Shown here piece by piece: positions 35,363 through 47,137 of a DNA stretch of 64,000 nucleotides. The number at the start of each line of letters is the position of its first letter. Position 1 is the first letter of the stretch. Source of the DNA: Locusta migratoria (lineage: Eukaryota > Arthropoda > Insecta > Orthoptera > Acrididae). Both the position numbers and the translations under genes were made by a program. The stretch covers positions 841,164,094 to 841,228,093 of the forward strand of contig CM048744.1 in assembly GCA_026315105.1 (NCBI GenBank). Reading direction: 5' to 3'. Below the pieces are notes generated by a model that saw only the letters and a list, made by a program, of their open reading frames with translations, did not search any database and was not told where the DNA came from.

Positions 35363-35537
35363 ACTGTTTTTACATGACATATAAGTTATCTGGGTGTTGT
35401 ACTGCATCATGATGTAAAAAGGCAATTACTTTAATAACCGACATTTCGGTCAACGTTACAGTTGCCTTCAGCCAGAAAATCTTTATGTCATCTGACTCTG
35501 GCTGTGGAAGCCTATGCAATTATACTGTTTTTACATG
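35363..35537. mobile_element. 147-bp insertion with 14-bp target duplication
   Basis: actgtttttacatg occurs perfectly at 35363-35376 and 35524-35537. The 147 bp between them has no gypsy homology, while RT homology resumes on both sides. The insert holds the short palindrome accgacatttcggt and lacks a long poly(A). The 14-bp duplication suggests retroposition (SINE, LINE or PLE end); the family is unknown. Confidence 0.75.
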
Positions 35538-36819
35538 TTCCTTGTTTTTCTTGACTGAGGTACTAAACACAGTATGTTGTCTAGGAAAACAAAGCATAAC
35601 TGTAAGTGGAATAAAACTTCATTGATAAATCATTGCCATGTTTGAGCTGTATTCTTAAGTGATGGCAGTCTTCTTGACATCTTCTGGGGCCATTGGGATC
35701 TGGTGGTATGCATGTTAGCACTCTTATTACAGATGATATTATGGCGCCTGTCAGGGTGTGAGTGAAATCTGCAATGGTAGGTACTTGATAATTGTCTATT
35801 GTAGTCCTGGTATTGAGCCATCAAAAATGACTGCACATGTGCCTGGTACCATCTTCTTTGTTGACTAAATTAATGGCTGCAGACCAATTACTGGAAGAGT
35901 GTTATAACATTCCAGGTTGTAATAGTTCAGCAATCTGTTCTTTAGCCATGGCAAGCTTCTCTGGGCAAAGTCTTCCCAGTTTACTAGAGATGGAAGGACC
36001 ATTCATAAGGCATAGTTTGTGCACCATGCTGTTATTAATACCAGAAACTTTTGTGTATGCATGTGAATTAGTTTGTTTATAAACAGGTTGCTGCAGTGTT
36101 GTTCTGGTGTGAGGTGAGTTGAGGCCACATGGCTTGGAGAGGGTCATGGCACCCAAATTTACCTGAGATGGCAGCGTGAATGCGGTTACTGAAGCTGAAG
36201 CTGGCCACTGTTGTGAGGTATGGTCACGTGACTTGACAGAGTTCAGAGCAGCTAAAGGTTGCTGAAGTGGAGGAATAGTAGCCCAAGGGGTCACCGGCTT
36301 GGGTGATGACAATACGGTCGCGTGTGCTGGATATGGTTGTCGAGGTGAGGAATGATCATGTGAAGAGTGTCCGTTGATATGCAGGATGTGTGTAGGTCAG
36401 ACATAGAAAGCCCGTCGACTGCAAATCAAAATAATTTTGTCTGCATATTTCGCCATTGTAACACAGGGGTGCACAGTGTTTGTGGCGGAAGTTAAAGTTC
36501 TTGCCATGGGATTGAAAACTGGCTCTGGCAGGGGCAGAACACAATAAGTTTGCTGTGCAGGTAAATTTGACCATTATCGGTACTAAAGGCTGGCACATGG
36601 GTACTGGGCAGTCCTGCCAGAGTGTCAACACCCAGCGTTGGCATGGCAATAGAGTTTTGTTTACAAGAGTCCATGTAGGAAATGCAGAGTCACAAAATGC
36701 ACTATCTACTTTGCGCACAGGTGCAATGTCACTGCAAAACTAATAGTAGAAGCATATTTACTAACCTGAGTGTGATTGTCCACGAATCCTGGCATAGCGT
36801 CTTTACCAAGTTTAACATG

Positions 36820-37250
36820 GAGGCAAGCTGAATGTAAAGGCAGTTTTTCTTTAAAAAACAAAACAATATGCAAAGGAAATACCCAGCCTCAGTTCGCGAA
36901 TTACTCGCCATGTATGAGGCAATTAAACATTTCTGCACTACAGTAGAGGTATGTCTTTTCTAAATCCTTACTGATCACAAGTCTCTGACAGCTACCATCT
37001 GGAACCCACCCACTGATGCACCGCCTCACAGGTTCCGGTATTTTTATTTCATTGCACACTTCACAACTGACCTATGATACATTAAAGGAGCAGAGAATGT
37101 CGTAGCCAATTTTTTTATCAAGAATAGATGCTATCTCCACACTACTCAACGTTTCTAACCTTGTGGCTCTTCATTCAGCTAATGAACAACTGTTTCTTAC
37201 GTCTTTCTTTGAACCTGCAGGTGAATTTGGTGCGATGAAATTATCGAAAA
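36820..37250 (+). mobile_element. Gypsy RNase H fragment, plus orientation
   Basis: Plus-strand frames read MQRKYPASVRELLAMYEAIK, then ILTDHKSLTATIWNPPTDAP and HRFRYFYFIAHF, a Ty3/gypsy RNase H segment. It is the inverted counterpart of 34440-34870 in gypsy 2 but with its own mutations. No other part of a plus-strand gypsy is present. Confidence 0.8.
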
Positions 37251-37616
37251 TGTGTGTTACTGAGTAGTGGACCCTTTTTGAACTTCTGAAGTGCTTTTGT
37301 TGTTGTTGGTGATAGTGCTTGGATTCGTAAGGGGGACAAAACTGCAATGGAAGTAAGTGCCTTTAATCCTAGTGTTGCATATGTATGAACTGGGGTGTGT
37401 GTCCACCCCCATGAACCACAGACATTGCCGAGGTGGGGTGGCTTGCATGCCTCTATGATACAGATAGCCACACCGTAGGTGCAACCATAGCGGAGGGGTA
37501 TCTGTGGAGAGGTCAGACAAACATGTGGTTCCTGAAGAGGGGCAGCAGCTTTTTCAGTAGTGACAGGGGCAACAGTCTGGATGATTCACTGAGCTGGCCT
37601 TCTAACATCAGCTAAC

Positions 37617-38581
37617 ATGGCTTTGCCATGCAGTTACTGCGAACGGCTGAAAGCAAGGGAAAACTACAGTTGTTACTTTTCCCGAGGACATGAAGCTGTA
37701 CTGTATGAATATATGATGATGGAGTCTTCTTGGGTAAAATATTCCAGAGGTAAAATAGTCCCCCATTTGGATCTCCGGGTGGGGACTACTCAGGAGGATG
37801 CCCTCATCAAGAAAAACAGGACAGGCATTCTACGGATCGGAGCGTGTAATGTTCTAACCCTTAATTGCATAGGTAAATTAGAAAATCTGAAAAGAGAAAT
37901 GGATAGGTTAAAGTTAGATATGGTAGGGATTGGTGAAGTTCGGTGGCAGGATGAACAGGATTTCTGGTCAGGTGAGTACAGGGTTATAAATACAAAATTA
38001 TTTGGTGGTAACGCAGGAGTAGGTCTAATAATGAATAAGAAAATAAGATGCAGGTACGTTACTATGAACAGCGTAGTGAACGCATTATCATAGTAAAGAT
38101 AGGCACAAAACCAACACCGACTACAGTAGTACAAGTGTATATGCCAACTAGCTCTGACGATGATGATATTGAACAAATGTATGAGAAGATAAAAGAAATT
38201 ATTCAGAAAATTAAGGGAGATGAAAACTTGATTGTGATCGGGGACTGGAACTCGGTTGTAGGAAAGGGAAGAGAAGGAAATGTAGTAGGTGAAAACGGAC
38301 TGGGAAAAAGGAATGAAAGAGGAAATCGCTTGGTAGAATTCTGTGAAGAGCACAATTTAATGATCACCAACACTTGGTTTAAACATCATGAAAGAAGGCT
38401 GTATACTTGGAAGAGACCAGGAGACACTGTACGGTACCAGATTGACTTTATAATGGTAAGGAATAGATTTAGAAACCAGATTCTAAACTGTAAGACATAT
38501 CCAGGGGCAAATATAGACTCTGACCATAACTTATTGGTTATGAACTGCATATTAAAACTTAAGAGACTGCAGAAAGGTTAG
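37617..38581 (+). pseudogene. LINE APE-type endonuclease (frameshifted)
   Basis: Two frames (37617-38093 and 38048-38581) overlap across one frameshift near 38080. The catalytic pattern of the exonuclease III-like fold is visible: GACNVLTLN (Asn), MVGIGEVRWQ (Glu), VIGDWNSVVG (Asp/Asn) and SDHNLLV (Asp-His). The domain would nick DNA to prime target-primed reverse transcription. All key residues are present; only the frameshift breaks it. Confidence 0.88.
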
Positions 38582-38994
38582 GAGATGGAACCTGGACAAA
38601 TTGGAGGAACCAGAGGTGTTGGAGGGTTTCAGGGGGAGCATTAGGCAAGGATTGGCTGAAATGGGGGAAAGTAATACAGTAGAAGAAGGATGGGTAGTGA
38701 AGGCTGCAGAGGACCATATAGGCAGAAGGACAAGGCCTAATAGAAATCCCTGGATAACACAGCATATACTGAACTTAATTGATGAGAGGAGAAAATATAA
38801 AAATTCAGCAAATAAAGAAGGCAAAAGGGAGTACAGACGTCTGAAATATGAGGCTGACAGGAAGTGCAGACTGGCTAAGCAGAAGTGGCTTGAGGAGAAA
38901 TGCAAGACCGCAAAAGAATGTATAAACAGGGAAGAGATAGATACCGCCTACAGGAAAATAAAAAGATACATTTGGAGACAAGAAAAGTAGTGAT

Positions 38995-40061
38995 ATGAAT
39001 ATCAAGAACTCTGATGGAAAACCAGTATTAAGCAAAGATGGGAAAGCTGAAAGGTGGAAGGAATATATGGAAGGCCTGTACAAAGGAAATAAACTTGAAA
39101 GCAGTACTCTAGAAATGGAAGATGATGTAGAGGAGAATGAGAGAGGAGATACTATACTGCAAGAAGAATTTGACAGAGCACTAAAAGATTTGAGTAGAAA
39201 CAAGGCCCCTGGAATAGATGACATCCCGTATGATCTGCTGATATTGTTAGGAAAGCCAGTCATGAAGAAATTGTTCCCCCTACTACGCAAGATATATCAG
39301 ACAGGGGAAGTACACTCTGACTTGAAGAAGAATATAGTAATTCCAATCCCAAAGAAAGCAAGTGCAGACAAATGTGAAAATTACAGAACTATCAGTTTAA
39401 TAAGTCATGATTGCACAATACTGACCTGAATAATTTACAGACAAGTGGAAAAACTGGTGGAATCCGACCTTGGGGAAGATCAGTTTGGATTTAGGAGAAA
39501 TTTTGGAACACAGGAGGCAATACTCACATTACGAATTATCTTAGAAGATAGGCTAAGGAAAGGCAAACCTACATTTTTAGCGTTTGTAAATTTGGAGAAA
39601 GCTTTTGACAATGTCGACTGGAATACACTGTTTCAAATTCTGAAGGTAGCAGGGTAAAATATAGGGAGCGAAGAGTTATACTCAACTTATACAAAAACCA
39701 AACAGCAATTATTAGAGTCGAAGGGCATGAAAGGGACGCAGAGGTTGGGAAGGGAGTAAGATAGCGTTGTAGCCTTTCGCCATTGTTGTTCAATATGTAC
39801 ATTGAGCAATCAGTAAAAGAATGCAAGGTGAATTTTGGAGAGGGAATTAATGTTCAGGGAGAAGAAATAAAAAGTTTGCGGTTTGCCAATGACATAGTAA
39901 TCCTGTCAGAGGCCGCAAAGGATTTGGAAGAGCAATTGAATGGAATGGACAATGTCTTGAAAAGAGGTTATAAGATGAACATCAACAAGAGTAAAACAAG
40001 GATAATGGAATGTAGCGTCAGAAACTCAGGCAATGCTGAAGGAATTAAATTAGGTAATTAG
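38995..40061 (+). pseudogene. LINE reverse transcriptase (palm Asp lost)
   Basis: Frames 38995-39429, 39445-39657 and 39783-40061 give RT motifs in order: RNKAPGIDDIPYDLL; CENYRTISLIS; GEDQFGFRRNFGTQEAI; LAFVNLEKAFDNVDW (motif A Asp present); then SLRFANDIVIL. The last should be FADD; here Asn (aat, 39888-39890) replaces the first Asp of the pair. The protein would be inactive even without the stops and frameshifts. Confidence 0.88.
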
Positions 40062-40120
40062 GCAATAAAAGTAGTAGACGAGTTTTGTTAGTTGGGTAGC
40101 AAGATAACTTCTGATGGCCG

Positions 40121-40790
40121 ATATGTCACTGCCAAATTATTACTTAACTGTTGACTGCTATTTCGGCGAATTTGACGTATAACACATTTCGGGTGCCGAG
40201 CTCAAATTCCTTACCACGACTGGATCTGTGTCACACTTATGAAATGTACATATTCTTCTTCGTGACTCGGGGTCTTTGACGAGATGTAGGATTATCTACA
40301 ATGTAAATTAAAAACAACTTTGCAGATATAACCACGATTTAATTACAAAACATTGCTGATATAAACTGATATAGGTTTGAAGCTAAAAACGGATACAGAG
40401 CTAACTGACCACAAGGCTGCAGTGCCTCTCCTTATAAGATATAAACAATAGTGAAGTGTTCATATATTGTTAGAATCAGTTTAAATAATAATTTACAATT
40501 ACAATTGAATGGATTATTTTACATTAATAATTACATTAGGTTATTTAGGTGATTCGTATTACATTACATCGTAAAATCATTTAAGAAACAAAGTATTATA
40601 CATAAAATTCGTGACATGTAAGCACTAGTTTTCAATAAGTTTTTCGGAAAGAGAATCATAAATTTTTGATGTATTTTCATTTATACGGACTTCTAATTAT
40701 CAAATCTATCCAGTGAGTAAGAAGTTTTACACAAATGTTATCTGTTACATGTTCTGAATATTATAGACGAAAAATTCCTAGCAGGAAAAA
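40121..40790. other. No recognised feature
   Basis: AT-rich, non-coding; directly follows the broken end of the LINE. It could be part of an LTR or unknown element, but I see no matching partner. Confidence 0.5.
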
Positions 40791-41060
40791 TTATATATAA
40801 AAAATAGACGAAGATTACTCACCAGGCAAAGAAGCACAGGTGTGACAGCAGCACAAATAAATAGAACACACACACACACACAAACGCTAGCTTTCACAGC
40901 CTAGCTGCTTCGTCAGGCAGAAGGGAAGGAGAGGGAAAAGGAAATGATGAGGGTTTTAAGCAAGGGGGTAAGGAGCCATTACAATCCCGGGACAGGAAAG
41001 ACTTACCTTGGGGGAAGAAAAGGAAGGTGAACAAATACACACCCACCCATAATAGGTCCT
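40791..41060 (-). mobile_element. PLE 3' tail fragment
   Basis: caccaggcaaagaagcacag, an AC run, cttcgtcaggcagaagg, a purine-rich block and cattacaatcccgg match the tails at 17480-17700 and 59444-59740. Tail only, minus orientation. Confidence 0.75.
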
Positions 41061-41654
41061 ATATGTGTCTGACAGAACTGTCTCGTCTCAGAGTTTAAAC
41101 AATTCAAGTGTTTGAGTTATTAGTAGTCTTAATATGTTTCAATTTTGTGGTATTTTACCCTGCAAAGGGAAAGTTGGTTGATGCCAAGGATGGTAGGGTG
41201 GAAACTGACTAGTGGGTTTCTCAAATCATCCTTACAATAAACATTAGGCGATCAACAAAGAAAGCTTTCTTCAATATATGAGGATAAGAGATATTATTGT
41301 ATTCGGTGGTGTGGCATAAGAGAAGGACATAGAAGCGGTAACCAAACAGGCTTCTTATATAATTCATACTTATGTAATTCAACACCATTGCTGCAATGCA
41401 AATGATGGAAGGGGAAAAAAGGATTAAAACCATTTACTTTGTGTTAAATTCAAGAATATGATGGGCTGAGTGAAAGACAAATGATGATGACCATAGACTC
41501 CGGGTGGATTCAGCACCAATTGTGAATATGGCAAGCAATGTTCAGAACAATTGAGAAACCAGCCAAAGGGACAAATTTGCAGTATCCCTCAACAAAGGAA
41601 ACATGTCTGATTTTGAACAGACAAAGATTCTGTGCTGGACAAATAGGTTCTGGC

Positions 41655-41658
<4 letters not shown>
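41061..41658. other. No recognised feature
   Basis: Non-coding sequence; only short frames on both strands. Confidence 0.55.
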
Positions 41659-41728
<70 letters not shown>

Positions 41729-41729
41729 T
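41659..41729. repeat. Poly(A) tract plus (TA)n
   Basis: About 48 A's followed by a TA run. This could be the 3' tail of an old retroposed copy whose body lies to the left, but no body was recognised. Confidence 0.9.
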
Positions 41730-41950
41730 CATGTTGTCAAGTGAGACAGTTACTTTCAATTCATCTCTGGTTAGGATGTGGCACTGAGAAAAATAAGTAA
41801 AAGAGTGCTCAGCTATGGAAATGTTGTAGGCAGAAGACTGAATAGGCAGGTGGTACCTGGATGCAAGACCCAGATGCTCCAACACACCAAACGCCACCCT
41901 ACCCCACCACTGACTGCATGCTCCCTTCAGAACCAGCCATGACACTTTCC

Positions 41951-43235
41951 AGAAGCACATCTACATGTATACTCTGCAAGTCACCTTGAAGTGCATGGCA
42001 GAGAGGTCATCAAACCACTTTTATGATATTTCTCTATAGTTTCATTGTCTAATAGCTTGCAGGAAAAAGGAACACCTGAATCTTTCTGTTTTCTTATTTT
42101 ATGGTGATGATCATGTCTCCCTATGTAGGTGAGTGCTAACAATATATGTTCGTATTCGTAAGAGAAAGTTGGCAAAAAGAAATTCCACAAACAGATCTCA
42201 CCACAACAAATAACACTTTTATTTTAATGATTTCTTCGCCAACTCGTGCATCATTTCCGTGACACTCTCCCCCCTGTATCACAGTAACACAAAACGAGCT
42301 GCACTTCTCTGAATTTTCTCTAAATCGTCTGTCAGACAGACCTGGTGTGGATCCCACAATGCACAGCAATACCCAAAAATAGAACGCATAAGTGTAGTGT
42401 AGGCAGTTTCTTTAGTAGAACTGTTGAATCTTCTAAGTGTTCTGTCAATGAAACGTAGTTTTGGTTCGCCATCCCTACAATATTTTCTATGTGTTATTTC
42501 CAATTTAAGTAGTTCATAATTATAACTCCTATAGGTCTGACTGATTTATCGCGTAACTGAAGTTTAATGGATTTCTTTTACTGGGCATATGAATGACCTC
42601 ACATTTATCATTATTAAGGGTCAATTGCCAATTTTTGCACCAGGCAGATATCTTATCTAAATCATTTTGCAGTTGCTTTTGATCTTCTGGACACTTTAAT
42701 AACCAATAAATGACAGCATCATCTGTGAACAGTCTAAGGGAGCTGTTCAGAATGTCTCCTAAGTCATTTATAACACTTCCCTGGATAACGCCAGATATCA
42801 CTTCTATTCTACTCAATGACTTTCCGGCAGTTACAACGTACTGTATCCTTTCTGACAGGAAATCACGAATTCAGTCGCACAACTGTGGTGATATTCTGTA
42901 GTACACAATTTGATTGGAAGGCACTTTTGAGGTACAGTGTAAAACGCCTTACAGAAATCTAGAAATGTGGAATCTATTTGACATCCCTTATCAATAAAAC
43001 TCATCACATCATGTGAGTAAAGAGTTAGGTGTGTTTCACAAGAACGATACTTTCTGCATCTGTGTTGACTATGGGACAATAAGTCATTCTCTTCGAGGTA
43101 GTTCATAATATTTGAGGAAAGTATATGTTCTAAAATCCTGATGCAAACCGTCGTCAACAATATAAGCCTGCAATTTAACAAATCACTCCTATTGCCTTTC
43201 TTGAATTATGGAGTGACCTGTGCAACTTTTCTGTC
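41951..43235 (-). mobile_element. LINE remnant, RT region
   Basis: The 3' tail starts near 41955 (agcacatctacatgtata, tgcatggcagag). Minus-strand blocks: a C-terminal part (42503-42279; RFIDRTLRRFNSSTKETAY); the palm region RLFTDDAVIYW with LSDxCK-like NNDKCEVIHM (42816-42529), where the Asp pair is present; and the RT middle (43181-42831; LEHILSSNIMNYLEENDLLS, SCETHLTLYSHDVM). Frameshifts lie between blocks. It is related to the plus-strand copy at 61.44-62.45 kb. Confidence 0.85.
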
Positions 43236-43311
43236 TTTTTTATTGGTCCATTTGATCATTACATACTTGGAGTACACTGAATATAGGACAAGTCAAAATT
43301 TGGAAAAGATC

Positions 43312-43315
<4 letters not shown>

Positions 43316-43382
<67 letters not shown>
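43316..43382. repeat. (CA)n(GA)n compound microsatellite
   Basis: A CA run followed directly by a GA run, between two antisense LINEs. Confidence 0.95.
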
Positions 43383-43385
<3 letters not shown>

Positions 43386-43499
43386 ATTAATTGCAGATAA
43401 CAATGATAAGTTACAAGTAACAAGCAACACACTTTGGATTTAACTAAAATTACATACTACAATATGCTTATTATTTACAATGCTATTTTCCATAATTAA

Positions 43500-46100
43500 A
43501 AAATAAAAAACCGAGACTCTTCACTCTTGTTTACACAGAGTAGAAACACTTTTCCACCAGAAATGCCTTAAGTTTATGTTTAAACATATTTGTATGACGC
43601 TGCAATTTTATGTCATGAGGTAGGCTGTTGTATAACTGAACTGTTATGTTTGATGCACTTTTTGATATAATGTTGTTCTACGCTGAGACATGTGGATATC
43701 ATTCATGTTTCTTGTATTGTGGGTGTGAATATGCTTATTTTGACAAAGATATCTAGTTTGGTTTAAGAGATAATCATTTGCAAACAGGATGGACTCATAT
43801 ATGTAAAGGCTTGGTAAACTCATTTTTTCAGCTGGATGAAATGTGATCTACATGTTTACAGTTTTTTTTTAGGTTGCAGATAGCCCTGATTGCTCTTTTC
43901 TTCACCCTAAAGATTTTTATGCTGGTGGGTGAATTTCCCCAGAAGATTAGCTCATACCGGAATAGTGCATGAAAATATGCATAATATGCCTGAATAACTG
44001 TTGACTTGCTCGCACTTTTTCTTAACACATGAAGAGCATAACAAGCTTTTGAAAGCTTTTTCTCAAATTCTTTGACATGAAAGTTCCATTTTAACTTATC
44101 TTGATCCCATATCCCTAGAACTTTAGTTTCAGTAACAGAGTTTAGTAACGTGTTGTCAAGGTATGGTGTGGTTTCAGTTGTTTGAACAAGTGGAGAAGAA
44201 TGGAAATTCATACAGACTGATTTCTCTTTCTTTATTATTATTATTATTATTTTTTTTTTTTTTTTTTTTTTTTTTATCCAACTAGTAATTTGGGACATTA
44301 AGGTATCTACTGCTACTTCCACAAAGATTTTGTTAGCAGCTGATATTGATATGCTGGTGTCATCAGAAAATAAGATTAGTTTCCCCAATTCAATAAAGTC
44401 ATTTAAATCGTCAATCTAAAGGAGGAACAATAGAGGTCCTAGGACAGAACCTTGTGGCACTCCGTACTTTATTGGTGACTTTTTTGAGATATGTGTAGTT
44501 GTAGTGATTGTATTTCCTGTAATATCATCATGCCTTAGAATGACCACTTGCTGTCTGTCTTCTAGATAAGAAGTTGTATTTGATAGTTAGATATGGGTCT
44601 ATTGCATCAGCATACTCTGAAAAGGAACTGAATTGGTATACAGTCAGTACTGGGAGACTTACTTTTGTTAAGTGATTTAAGTTGTTTTAACACTCCAGGG
44701 ATATTTACTTCTAAATTACGCATGCTGGAAGCTATTCTTGATAGGAATTCTGGAGTATTTTCTTCGTCTTTTTTAGTGAAGAAATTTCGGAAATCTGTGT
44801 TAAGCAATTCAGCTTTAGCAGAACTGCCATGAGTAGCATCACCATTTCTATCATGTAATGAAGGTATTGATTGTGTTTTGCCACTAGTATACTTTATATA
44901 CGACCAGCATTTCTTAGGGTTCTCTAGCAAATTACCTGAATAGGTTTCGCTGTGGTAACTATTGTAAGCTTCTCCCATTGAAGTCCAAGCTAAATTTCTA
45001 GTTTCAGTAAAAGATTGTTAGTCTCAGGGATTTCCTGTACATTTAAGTTTTACATGCTTTTTTCTTTGCCTTTGTAACAGTGATCTAACCTGTTTTGTGT
45101 ACCACGGTCACGGTGGGTCAGCCCCCTTTTTTGTTAATTTGTTTGGTACAAATCTGTCAATGGTTGTCAATATTATTTCTTTGAATGTAAGCCACATCTG
45201 ATCAACACTCACATTGTTTGTTTCAAAAGACTGAAAATTTCACTCAGGAAAGCGTTAATAGAATTTTTATCTGATTTTTTGAATAAATATCATTTTCTTT
45301 TAATTTTGGTTGATTTGGGAAATGTGATTTTCAATCTCGCTATAACAATTCTGTATTCAGTAATCCCTGTGTCTGTTTTGATGCTCTTTATTAGCTCTGG
45401 ATTATTTGTTGCTAGGAGGTATCACAACCACTTTTTAATGGGTTCATGGACTAACTGCTCGAGGTAAGTTTCAGAGAAATGCATTTGGAAAAATTGGAAC
45501 AATTTCGGATGATGTTTAATGCTTGCCTCCAGTTTTGAACATGTATTTTTGTCAACATATCGAGGATAATTTAAAGTCACCACCAATTAAAATTGTATGC
45601 TTTGGGTACGTTTTTGAAATTTGATCCAAGCTTTCTTTGAACATTTGTGCAATTGAATCATCTGAGTCAGGGGGTCAATAAAAAGAAGCAATTATTAATT
45701 TATTTTGGTTGTAAGGTATAACCTCTTCCCATACCAACTCACAGGAGCAATCTACTTCAATTTCTCTACAGGATAGACTGCCTGTGACAGCAATAAATAG
45801 TCCATCATCTATTGTATTCAGTCTATCTTTTTGTAACACTATTTGCCCCTTTGTAAAAGTTTCAGCTGTACTTATCTCTGGCTTTAGCCAGCTTTTGGTA
45901 CCTATAATGATTTGAAATTCATACTTTCTATTAGTGCCTGGAGCTCTGGTACTTTCTCCATGCAGCTAGGAAAATTTACAACTGTCAGTCCAATGGTTTT
46001 TAGATCTGTGTTCATCCTATCTTTGACCTGTATTCTTTGAGATTTAGACCCTTTCTGTGTGTTTCTGAGGCACTCTAACCTAAAAAAACGTCCAGTCCAC
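43500..46100 (-). mobile_element. LINE with endonuclease and RT (internally deleted)
   Basis: Minus strand. Endonuclease pieces lie at 45900-45450 (ELVWEEVIPYNQNKLIIASF, PPDSDDSIAQMF, HTILIGGDF). Linker and RT start are at 44978-44607 (GEAYNSYHSETYSGNLLENP, LKSLNKSKSPSTDCIPIQF). The palm is near 44350-44450 (YGVPQGSVLGPLLFLL, LILFSDDTSISI; Asp pair present). The C-terminal part runs to 43828 (KKRAIRAICNLKKN). About 100 codons of RT are missing near 44600. A TTA/T microsatellite (44235-44276) also splits the frame. Confidence 0.85.
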
Positions 46101-46670
46101 ACCACACAGCTCACTACCCATGTAGCTGCTTTTTACATGTAGTGTACTTGTCACCTATTCGATGGAATCGGAATCCCACCACCCAATGGCACAAGTAGAG
46201 GAATCTGCAGCCCACACGATTGCAGAACTGCCTGAGCCTCTGATTCAGACCCTCCACTTGGCTCTGTACCGGAGGTCCACAGTCAGTCCTGTCAACTATG
46301 CTGCAGTTGGTGAGCTCTGCTTTCATCTTGCAGGCAAGACTGACAGTCTTTACCACTTCAGATACCTACTCAAAACCTGATGAGAGAATCTCTTCAGATC
46401 CATAGTGACACACATCATTGGTAACGATTCGAGACATCACCTGCAGTTGGCTGCACCCCATACCCTTCATGTTATCCGGAAGGACCCATTCTGCATCTGG
46501 AATGACTCCACCCGGTATGCACATGGAGTGCATGTTGGCCTTCTTCCCCTCTTTGGCAGCCATCTCTCTAAGGGACTCCATTACCTGCACACAATTGATC
46601 CAGCCATTACACACTAAGCAGAAGAGCATACAGTCCTGCAGCTGTAAAGCTGCACACTGGACATGAACCC
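46101..46670 (-). mobile_element. Unassigned block, possibly ORF1/5' part of the LINE
   Basis: Open frames exist on both strands (minus 46629-46366 and 46356-46114; plus 46162-46380 and 46405-46666). The minus frames continue the LINE direction directly upstream of its endonuclease, which fits an ORF1 or 5' region. No zinc knuckle, coiled coil or known domain is visible, so the assignment rests on position. GC content is higher than the flanks. Confidence 0.4.
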
Positions 46671-46988
46671 GACATTGCTACTAAAGCACATGAATAGGGA
46701 ACTTTTAGAACCATTGCCACAGTATTACACCTTGACTTGTATGACACCTTGATTTGACTGATAACCTGAGTAGACTTTGTGTCCTGTCATCTTTCTACCT
46801 CCTTGTTGGGAGTGCAATTGAGAATTCCTTTTAAGAATACCAACAAGACGTTGATTTTATTTTTGAGAGACATTAAGGATTCATAAAGTGCATTAGAAGT
46901 GAGTAATACAGTGTGACACTGCAAAATATATATATCTTCAGGTAATGATGGCAGACTTTACCATGTGATTGAGCTCTTCACGTTTCAG

Positions 46989-47137
46989 GAGAGACGGACG
47001 GCTGAATACACTGGAGAAGCTCGTGACAAGTCCAGAGGAAGAAGTGGAGGGCCTGCTGGGTCTACTGGGGAGGCCGCGTGAGGACTACGATGACATGCTG
47101 AGGCCCCTCACCCCAACTAAGCTCACTATAGAGTCCA
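46989..47137 (+). CDS. PPP1R36-like: Host gene exon C, probable PPP1R36-like protein
   Basis: A 149-bp exon; acceptor cttcacgtttcag, donor gtaaga at 47138. Its first base completes the codon left open by exon B (cc+g, Pro), giving RDGRLNTLEKLVTSPEEEVE, then LLGLLGRPREDYDDMLRP, then LTPTKLTIES. It ends with one base of the next codon (phase 1), so a further exon is needed, and none was found before 64000. The LGRPREDYDDMLRPL helix is acidic and shows no transposon motif. The phase match over a 14.9-kb intron is strong evidence that this is the same gene. Confidence 0.78.

Larger units (their letters stand above)
32900..36730 (-). mobile_element. Ty3/gypsy retrotransposon 2
   Basis: Minus-strand pol in decayed blocks: a possible protease/gag-end region (36718-36356); RT start HKLCLMNGPSISSKLGRLCP with EKLAMAKEQIAELLQPGM (36050-35935); INLVNKEDGTRHM; RT palm VFLDNIL (35570-35590), where LDD has become LDN; RT thumb KRIRQFLGTIYYYRRHLP (35274-34975); RNase H with LTDHKPLIA and PRRFRYFDFIA (34860-34690); and an integrase core with VITTDQG (near 34085) and AYHP-NG-like remnants to ~33500. 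Stops are dense. A T48 tract and a 147-bp insertion interrupt it. The integrase resembles that at 60.8-61.1 kb. Confidence 0.85.
37401..40120 (+). mobile_element. LINE with endonuclease and RT (3'-truncated)
   Basis: The 5' untranslated part begins near 37401 (gtccacccccatgaaccaca) and matches the copy at 63308. Six plus-strand frames in phases 0, 2, 0, 1, 1, 0 then spell the element: APE-type endonuclease, linker, RT. It stops inside the RT C-terminal part (CYLGSKITSDG-like near 40110), so the 3' end is missing. Insect annotation often labels this family 'craniofacial development protein 2-like' because of its endonuclease. Confidence 0.9.

Noticed and set aside
46162..46666. Additional host exons between exon B and exon C
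   Set aside because: Exons B and C already join in perfect phase; no matching splice sites and codon phase here.
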